64,000 nucleotides of DNA. Origin: Strigamia acuminata (taxonomy: Eukaryota > Arthropoda > Chilopoda > Geophilomorpha > Linotaeniidae). Made by a program: the position numbers and the translations under genes. Numbering within the stretch: the stretch's first letter is position 1; the number at the start of each line of letters is the position of its first letter. The DNA is taken from NCBI GenBank assembly GCA_949358305.1, contig OX442315.1, forward strand, positions 10,628,427 through 10,692,426, in the 5' to 3' direction. The notes under the pieces are model-generated. The model worked only from the letters and a program-made list of their open reading frames with translations, was not told the origin of the DNA and made no database searches. Positions 1 through 64,000 of the stretch are shown piece by piece.

Positions 1-56821
<56,821 letters not shown>

Positions 56822-57060
56822 GGCGATGAAACACCTGGATGGAGAAATACCTTTTCAACCTGCAGCCATCAGACCAACTCGCAACAGACTCACGTGAAAC
56901 ACGAGAAAACTGCGACCAACTCCCTCTGTTTGCTGGTAACAAGTGGTTCTACCCTGGTTCGGTCGATTTCCAGTTGCGGTGGGAATAGGATGACGTCATT
57001 TGCTTCGGCTCATGCACGAGTTTTCGCCGTGTATCGTCTAAATTATAAAAATAATCAATT
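56822..57060 (-). promoter_or_regulatory. Candidate CpG-rich promoter / 5' UTR of the ferlin gene
   Basis: The 240 bases upstream of the start codon have many CpGs against an AT-rich background. A perfect CRE-like palindrome TGACGTCA sits at 56991-56998. On the minus strand a TATAATTT stretch lies near 57040-57048. The transcription start is unknown. The assignment rests on position and composition only. Confidence 0.45.
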
Positions 57061-57062
57061 TC

Positions 57063-57066
<4 letters not shown>

Positions 57067-57092
<26 letters not shown>
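57067..57092. repeat. Poly-T tract upstream of the promoter
   Basis: This is an uninterrupted run of about 26 T. It reads as poly-A on the gene strand. It could be a retroposon tail or a nucleosome-excluding tract. Confidence 0.9.
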
Positions 57093-57098
<6 letters not shown>

Positions 57099-57935
57099 TT
57101 TCTTGAATAAATATTTTGTATTTTTACGCAAACGAATAATATTTGTTTAAACAAATGTTTGAAATTTTTTTTTAAAATATATCTAATCCGCCATGTTGTT
57201 TTTCCTGTCGATAAACAATCGAATTAAGAAATTATGTAATGTCAACATGTTTTCAAGATCATTTGTTTCCTATTAGATTAATTTATTTGTCATCGTTAAA
57301 GAAGAATTATTTATACGAATGTGTAACCTAAGGTCAAGGAAATTCGGCCGCCATCTTGATTGGTCCATGTTTCCATGAAAAATCCATGAAAAATCACAGA
57401 AACCCATGAAAAATCACAGAAAATCATGAAAATTGACAGAAATCCACACCGTAAATCATAATTTTTCTCTTTTCCGTTACACTAGTTGCTTTCAAAAACT
57501 CTAAAACGTATGCAAAACTCGTTTCGTGTTTGTATGCGACGTCATTCCCATCTAATGTTGTACTGTATAAAACTCCATGCTCCATCAGAATGGTTAATCT
57601 TTAAGCCTAAGCTTTTTCAATAGCATCCCATTATCTGTTAATTTTCAGTTTCCAATTGTCCTTTTTTTCAGTAGCAAAATCCAATTAACTTTGAGTAAAC
57701 ACTGCAGCAATTTTTTTTCAATAATCCCATTTTATGAGTGTATCTTTGTCTCATCAGATCCCAACCATCCTTTTTTTACCAGACCCCAATATATCTGGAA
57801 TCCCTCTGTTCAGTTTTATTTTTAGCTTGCTTTGTCTGCAGCTGCTCCAGTGGACACCCAATAATAATCATCATTGTCATTGTTCTGTCAGGATGGAAGT
57901 TACAAAAGTTACAACCAAACCAATTTTATCCTGAT
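57093..57935. other. Upstream flank, unassigned
   Basis: 57360-57450 has degenerate ATGAAAAATCACAGAAA repeats. 57500-57550 repeats 33108-33155. No gene is seen. Confidence 0.45.
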
Positions 57936-58333
57936 TCCTTAAAATTGTTGAAATTGTAAAACGGGACAAATTAAACTCCTCTGCTACAATTGATGGCTTC
58001 TTGCCATTGTTAATGGCATCAATAATGTTCAGCTTGTCGTAAATCAAAATTGCTTTTCATTTGGCAGCCATTTTCATTTTCCTTTGTTTTCTAAATATGG
58101 GCATCGAATGTTGTGAGTGATGTGATCAGTTTTGAAAATTCGTTGTAACGAGAGCTTATGGGTATTATAGTGTACCTGAAACTTGTTTGTTAACGAATAA
58201 TTCGTTATATCAAAATTCGTTATAACGAAAATATTTAACATGGTGTTCTATGGCTGGCCAACCAAGTCATTTTCAACAATTCGTTATAGCGATAATTCGT
58301 TATATCGAGATTCGTTATAAAGAGTTTCGACTG
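57936..58333. mobile_element. pogo/Tigger-like element, right part only
   Basis: It follows 42120-42530 closely, including the HTH-region DNA (GATGGCTTCTTGCCATTG) and the right end GATTCGTTATAAAGAGTTTC...CTG followed by TA. The left end is missing. Confidence 0.85.
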
Positions 58334-58894
58334 TACAGCATTTTTTCAATCAGCATCCTCTTATAACAGAGAGGCAGTGTTGTGCGTGGTACCCATTACA
58401 GTACCAGGATTTGTTCTGCTCATATTATGTATAGAGATTTATTCTGTATTTGCTGCATATAGGGATTTGTTCCGTTTTGAACTCAAATGTTTTTCTCTCT
58501 AAGAATAAAAGGTATTCATTCACCTGTGTCAATATATGTATGTGGTAGTGTTTTCCTTTGCACAGAGGTGCATGCAATTCTCAACAGGAATCCTGAACAT
58601 TATCACAAACAATACTTATCGTCTTGTTCTTAAGGAACTACAATCTAGCTTTTCGAAATAAAGTTCTTTTACAGTTTCACACAAAAATTAATAGCACCAT
58701 CGATTTCACATCTAACCCCACTTCGTGCAACAAACAATTTTATAGCTGTGGGGCTACGAGACCCAGAATTTATTTTCTTTGTTTTGCACTTTGTCATCCA
58801 TTTTATACAGCAATTTTAGAGTTTGAAACAAGCACTTTAACATTACAATTAGAGTAGTGATTAAAATGAAAAAATCTCGTTTTTTCATTTCGTT
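58334..58894. other. Upstream flank, no recognised feature
   Basis: The 77-codon plus-strand frame at 58624-58857 has no motif or codon pattern that sets it apart. Confidence 0.4.
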
Positions 58895-58978
58895 ATACAG
58901 TATAACTAGCTATGGGTTTACCGGCAGTCTTGTCAAATTCGAATTATACCAGCATGCGGCTTAAAGCGGATGTACTTC

Positions 58979-59171
58979 ATTTTAGCGATTTCATTTTAGC
59001 GAACATGTCATTTTAGTGACACAAAAATCGCTAAAATGACATGCTTGCTAAAATGGTGTGTCGCTAAAACGGCACTAATACTAACACTAATATTAACCTA
59101 ACCATATAGTTTAGGTGTAATTCCTAAAAAGGGCTAACACGGGGGGGGGCTGCACCCCCCCTTGACCCCCC
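58979..59171. repeat. CGCTAAAATG inverted repeats and a G/C-run hairpin
   Basis: ATTTTAGCG and its reverse CGCTAAAAT recur about eight times at 58979-59071 and again near 59270. 59141-59171 is a nine-G run, a short loop and two C runs, able to form a very stable hairpin. Confidence 0.75.
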
Positions 59172-59427
59172 GCAAACCTAACCTTACTGGTTTTTTGGTG
59201 CAAACCACTTTTTTGAGCCGGCTTGTTGCAGTAAATCGTGTTGCGTGGACTTTTTTGTAAAATTCGCTAAAGTGAGCGTCGCTAAAATGACTATAACTGC
59301 TTAAAGCAGGGTAATACAGTAGTGTGCATGTCAGCGACAACTTAAATCCAAGCAACAAGGCTAAAAAGAATCAACATCTGCAGGACAGCTTTCTTTTGGT
59401 CGCAACCTTGCTTTCACATAAGAAGCA

Positions 59428-59614
59428 CAGTGTAAGCTCCGTAGACCGGACATAGGACGGGTCCAAGAAAGTTGTCCGGACTAAAAGGCTGTCCGGATGG
59501 GAGAGGGGATTTAGTATTGCTGGGTATAGGTTGGGACCAAATCAGGACCTCCAAACTGTCCGGTTCACACAGCTGTCCGGACGGTGCTATGTCCGGTTTA
59601 CAGAGCTTACACTG
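59428..59614. mobile_element. 187-bp MITE with TGTCCGG repeats
   Basis: The ends CAGTGTAAGCTC and GAGCTTACACTG are inverted. The arms continue with ACCGGACATAG/CTATGTCCGGT, and TGTCCGG or its reverse occurs six or more times. Confidence 0.8.
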
Positions 59615-60059
59615 TATACAATTATCACCAAAATGGTTTGCATTTCTCAAAAGTACTAACTCATTTGTCGTCTATTGTTTCTAAAGCCCTGAAATATTAC
59701 CAACTGTATGTATGTGTCACTATACATTTCCAGAACGGAATTTTAATACTCAAAACACTTTCCCATTAATTGCATTAACATTAATTTTGCTCACAATTCG
59801 ACTAGTTTGGTGAACAACTCGAGATTTAATAATATACTAATAAATTATCCGCAACAAAATTGGCAATACATTTTGCTGCGCTTAAAGGTCATCTATTTAT
59901 CGTATTTCTTTGATTCTAAAACGCCATCGATTGTAAGACACTAAATTCAGTACCAGAGTGGAAATCAGGAACAATGTAACAACAAAAAATTAGTATCAGA
60001 TTGCATAAAATGAATAGTGAATTATGAATTATGATGTCACATGTCCAGCAGCCTATTCA

Positions 60060-60120
60060 CTAGACTTTGACCAATATCGATATTTTGCAGAATATCAGCC
60101 GATACCGATACCTGCGCCGT
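60060..60120. repeat. AGACTTTGACC/CGATATCG repeat
   Basis: It starts TAGACTTTGACCAATATCG and is the reverse of 30-99. Both contain a TTTTGCAG or CTGCAAAA block. Confidence 0.75.
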
Positions 60121-60235
60121 TATTAAAATTAAAATGTACAACCCCCCCCCCCACCCCCCAAAATAAAAAAAAGATTACAATTGCGTTTATTTTATTTAAA
60201 AAATTTAAAATTTAAATAATTCCAAACAATACTAC

Positions 60236-60335
60236 AGTACTGCCTTGAATAAACGCCCGGGCGTTTATTTTTTTTTTCGACTTGCCCGCCAGGCGCTTAT
60301 TCAAAGCCAGGCGATTATTCAAGCCAGGCGTCTAA
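60236..60335. repeat. Fragment of a TACTGCCT...AACGCC repeat
   Basis: Contains GAATAAACGCCCGGGCGTTT and several CAGGCG(T/A/C)TTATTCAA words. Related to 53110-53190. Confidence 0.6.
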
Positions 60336-60667
60336 CCAAAAAAAAGTTAAAAAAGAAATTGTTAAACAAATTTTTATTTTTATTTATTATTATTACTAGT
60401 AAGATGTTATAAAACATCTTACTAGTTCCATTTATCGAGCAAACCATCTCAAACTGAGAAGGCACCTGCATTAGAAGTGCCTCCTTGAAGTGGTCTCCTT
60501 GCAAGTGAAAAGGCAAAATTTACATAAAAACAACTTTCTTGTTAAAACAATTGATCGTCCAAGAGTTTGGTTATGCCAATAACCAATAATAAGCAAATTT
60601 TTACCACTCAGTGGTGACTACAGTTAGACAGTAGGTCTTGTCCTAATCCGCTCCCCTCTCCCCTACA

Positions 60668-60941
60668 TACCGTATTTTATCGATTAAGAACCGCGGCTCT
60701 TATTCAAAATTGCCATTTTTATCAGCAATTACAATTTCGGTTTTTCGATTCTTACATTTGTTTAATGTAACTACTAACTAACAAAGTCTGAACGTCACAA
60801 ACGAAGCTTACATTCATCGTTCGTAATACGAAAACAATACCATACTTTTGCATAAACATGGTATTTTTGGTGTCTCAGCCACGGTTACTATTCGAGGGCA
60901 GCCACAATTCAAGGGCGACTTTTAATCGGTAAAACACGGTA
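60668..60941. mobile_element. TACCGTATTTT MITE, copy 1
   Basis: The ends TACCGTATTTTATCGATTAA and TTAATCGGTAAAACACGGTA are inverted. The interior has ACCATACTTTTGCATAAACA and CTCAGCCACGG. Copy 2 is at 62918-63177, reversed. Confidence 0.8.
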
Positions 60942-62144
60942 CATGCAGGAAAACCCGTGTTGGCGACCACCTCCATTCGCCAACCACCTGCAGAACCGTC
61001 CATTTTCTTCCGCATCAAAATTTTTCCCCCTATACATAAAGCATATGCGACATCCATTCATCGACCACAACCATCCTCAAAACCTCTCGTGAAAGCAAAT
61101 TACCCGCCCAAGGAGGCAGAATGTCATGCAGACACAAAAATTTTAATAAATCAACAGAGGAAAAGGCAATACAACCCTTACAACTTTCATCTCTACCTAA
61201 AATTCCACAATTACACTCCACAACTTTATTTCAACAACTATTCACACAACAATCATCTTTTCAATTTCAAATTCTTTAAACAAATTTCGTTTCCTTCTCA
61301 TCAAACCTGTGGCCAAAGGCAGTATTGCAATCAGCATTTAGAACAATCAAGGAACAAACGACTGGGTTTCAACGAGCAAATCAAATTACCCATCACGTCT
61401 GCCCGCAGAAATGCTGGTGTAACCCAGGCAACCATTTACAAAATTCAAGCCCTTTGTCATCACTTGCATTTAAGTCTAAATAACAACTCCATTCTCTAAA
61501 ACAACACAATTAAACGCTCTGATTTAGCATTGGGGGCGTCTGTGCCTTTGTTTAAATAATTAAAAGGTTATTTAGAATAAACTAGAAAAAGTAATAAAAA
61601 CAGTTAATATTTCATGAAAAACATATTTTAATGGGGGGAAGATAACAGCAAAGCCAACACCCTCTTTATGTGTCTGCATTAATCAACGTTTTATGACAAA
61701 CACATTCCACCATTTTTATTGTATTACGCCTCGAAATGGTGGCATTAGATTAAAGCGGATGAAATAGTTTAGAACTTTCCTTCCATTGATACATTTTTTA
61801 ACATTATTCAACAATGTTTATCTCGCACTTTGCTAAATGTCATTTTTAATCTTATTTTGGAAAGTATAATCGCTGACATACACTGCTAGACAGGCAAACT
61901 AACTTATGCGTTGCAGTGAAGTTTTAAGTTCTTATCTCTGAAAGTTCGTAACTCGAATGTTCGTATGTAGGAGACCGGCTGTATTTATTTGACAAAATCT
62001 AGTTCATCGCTGTAATAAATTAGGATCCATTAATTGTCATTTGCCGGCTGCTTTGCCAGTGTATTGATAAGAAAAAATGATCAGGTAGTTATAGGGTTTC
62101 TCAAAAACGGGGACTTTTTGAAAAACCGGTATTTCAGTAATCAG
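60942..62144. other. Upstream flank, unassigned
   Basis: It holds a 180-codon plus-strand frame (60957-61499) rich in Asn, His, Gln and Tyr, with no domain I recognise and no neighbouring exon. It is more likely chance than a gene. Confidence 0.4.
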
Positions 62145-62564
62145 TTACCATGTTTACATGTACTCACTTATCCAGATAAGTGAAAATGCCAAATTTACTT
62201 TTCTGGAAAACTGATCATGTAAACAAATCAGTTTTCCAGAAAAGTCAAACTTATCTGGAAAACTAAAATCCACTTGTTTGAGATAGATTTTGGGTGTTTC
62301 GCGCATTGCCATTTGCAATGTAAACACCCACTCACTACTTACCTAGAAAAGCTGACGTCACAACAATGCCACAGCATGTTGTTTCTGCGCAGTGCATTGT
62401 GGAAGATTATGGAAGATTAATGCGCAAGTTTAACAGAGTTAAAAACGTCTTATGCCGTCACCTTTGTTAGAAAACTGATTCTTTGTAAACACATGTAGTT
62501 TTCCACAAAAGTAATATTCAAATTTTCACTTATCTGGATAAGTGAGTACACGTAAACATGGTAA
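62145..62564. mobile_element. MITE with ~45-bp arms
   Basis: The ends TTACCATGTTTACATGTACT and GTACACGTAAACATGGTAA are inverted, followed on both sides by the palindrome CACTTATC(C)AGATAAGTG. The arms are matched again by inner TTTTCCAGAAAAGT words. Confidence 0.8.
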
Positions 62565-62917
62565 ATGTTAAAAAAAAAACCGGTAAAACAGTGTTTTTCG
62601 GTAAGTAATTACTTTAATTTTCATTTTTCTTTTTTAAAAAGTAAAATTTAAAAAAAAAAATTTTTTGAAGATTTTTTCACATTTTGTATACAATATTTAA
62701 TATATTTCACGTTCTAATTTTATAAACAAAATGCGCACCAAAAACAATAACAAACCATCAACAGAAACTGGCTGGAGTGGTTGTTTTGCAGTTTATGCCA
62801 GGATGTGTGTTATTAAATGCGCCTATTGTCACAAACTAAACATTCTCCGCACATTCACAGTTAGCCATGTTTCTGTTTCCTGTTTAGTCTGTTTATAGAA
62901 ACACCAAAAACAACTTT

Positions 62918-63177
62918 CCGTATTTTACCGATTAAGAGTCGCTCTCGAATTGTAGCCGCCCTCGAATAGTAGCCGTGGCTGAGACACCAAGAATACCGTA
63001 TTTTTGCATAAGTACGGTATTGTTTCCGTATTTAACCTTTCAAACAATAAATGTACGCTACGTTTATGACGTTCAGACTTCGTTTGTTACAAATCTACCA
63101 AACGAAAAACCAAAATTGTAATTGCTGACAAAAATAGCAGTTTTGAATAAGAGCCTCGACTCTTAATCGATAAAATA
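62918..63177. mobile_element. TACCGTATTTT MITE, copy 2 (reversed)
   Basis: It starts CCGTATTTTACCGATTAAGA and ends CTCTTAATCGATAAAATAAA. The interior matches 60668-60941 in reverse orientation. Confidence 0.8.
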
Positions 63178-63870
63178 AAACTTTATATCCACCTATTAAT
63201 TCACGCAAAAATTACCAATGGAAAATCCTGCACAATCAAAAATTGTAAACACAGTAAACTATGAAATTTTTTGCATAAGCCGATTTATTTTAATCCAATT
63301 AAATGTAGTATTAAATCGGAAAACAAAATCCGGTCGGCAAGGAATTACTACGACATTTCGGTGCCTTGAACGGACCGACTTAAAAGGCAGCTTTTAGTGG
63401 CGTCATGGTACCAAAAGACAAAAACCTTATTACAAAAATGTACTTTTTAAGTGCAAAAATGGACCTTCTCACCCTTAATCATAATATGTATGAGTTAATA
63501 AAGTGTGTTTTATTTCTGTTTAAGACAGAACCATTAGTTATTCAGAGTAAAAAAAGTCATCCAGTAGTCTCCACACCAGGATTAAATCAGACTTTATTTT
63601 GCGTGTTATGGGTCCATTTTGGCTGCATTTTGTAGCTAGTTGTGGTTCAACCAGATTACCAAGCCAGTTAAGAGACATCTTTCACACGTACAGATATATG
63701 TTAGTAGTAAATTTAGTTGCACTTAATGTGTCTTGGGAGTTGGAATGCCACCATTAAAGATTCTCATGGTAAAAGCTAACAAGACATCACAGAAATAATT
63801 TATTGATGCAGTGGTGTACCAAGGATGTGTAGCATCCAGTGGCAAAACGGAATATTTTGATGGTTCATAT
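63178..63870. other. Right end of window, no recognised feature
   Basis: AT-rich. The 76-codon plus-strand frame at 63405-63635 has no supporting motif. Confidence 0.4.
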
Positions 63871-63919
63871 TAGACTTTGACCGATATCCATGACCCATAC
63901 CGATATTGGTCAAAGTCTA
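63871..63919. repeat. 49-bp solo hairpin, ends TAGACTTTGACCGATAT
   Basis: Left TAGACTTTGACCGATAT pairs with right ATATTGGTCAAAGTCTA around a 15-base centre. The termini match those of the repeats at 30-99 and 60060. Confidence 0.8.
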
Positions 63920-64000
63920 GTTGATATACAGGGTCACCTGTACGAGTCGTAACGTGATTATTTCTCTTAACAGCTAAGACCTTTAACGTTCATTTTACGT

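Noticed and set aside
60957-61499. 180-codon plus-strand frame as a gene
   Set aside because: Its composition is Asn/His/Gln/Tyr-rich as in chance AT-rich frames. It has no domain or splice partner and begins beside a MITE.

Overview
The window is eukaryotic nuclear DNA from an invertebrate animal. It is AT-rich and intron-rich, shows no operons or ribosome-binding sites, and carries many DNA-transposon remnants. The protein it encodes reads to me most like arthropod otoferlin. That placement rests on remembered family resemblance, not on a search, so it is an inference.

One real protein-coding gene fills most of the window. It lies on the minus strand and is the 5' part of an otoferlin-type ferlin, a multi-C2-domain membrane protein of calcium-triggered vesicle fusion. 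I assembled 38 coding exons from the ATG at 56821-56819 down to 283, where the gene runs off the left edge. Reading phases agree across all 37 internal junctions, giving 5,297 coding nt (about 1,765 residues). In order they encode C2A, a linker, C2B, FerI, C2C, FerA, FerB, C2D, a further C2 (DE), an acidic/basic linker, C2E, and the run-in to C2F. C2F and the membrane anchor should lie beyond base 1. Exon 1 is a CpG-rich 26-codon exon separated from exon 2 by an intron of about 35.2 kb (21566-56742), more than half of the window. Intron 18 appears to be a GC-AG intron.

The other introns of 21.6 kb and below are mostly short (about 60-150 nt). Many long ones contain a recognisable transposon: nested MITEs (963-1694), pogo/Tigger-like (4358-4616 and 14448-15284), a complete but dead Tc1 element (11700-13346), a piggyBac-like MITE (16075-16536), and a TIR MITE (17178-17668). 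Intron 1 is a transposon graveyard. It holds a BEL/Pao fragment, Harbinger-like MITEs with TTA/TAA duplications, TTAA elements, pogo/Tigger elements with a psq/CENP-B-type helix-turn-helix remnant, large hairpins, a 21-bp minisatellite and several repeats I cannot assign.

Upstream of exon 1 (56822-64000) are a candidate promoter with a CRE-like palindrome, then AT-rich DNA with more MITEs. I recognise no second gene there. No tRNA, rRNA or CRISPR array was seen. The most unusual pattern is a MITE group (1066-1426, 32657-33027, 44609-45030, 55294-55688) that shares a core while each copy has its own private pair of matching outer arms.
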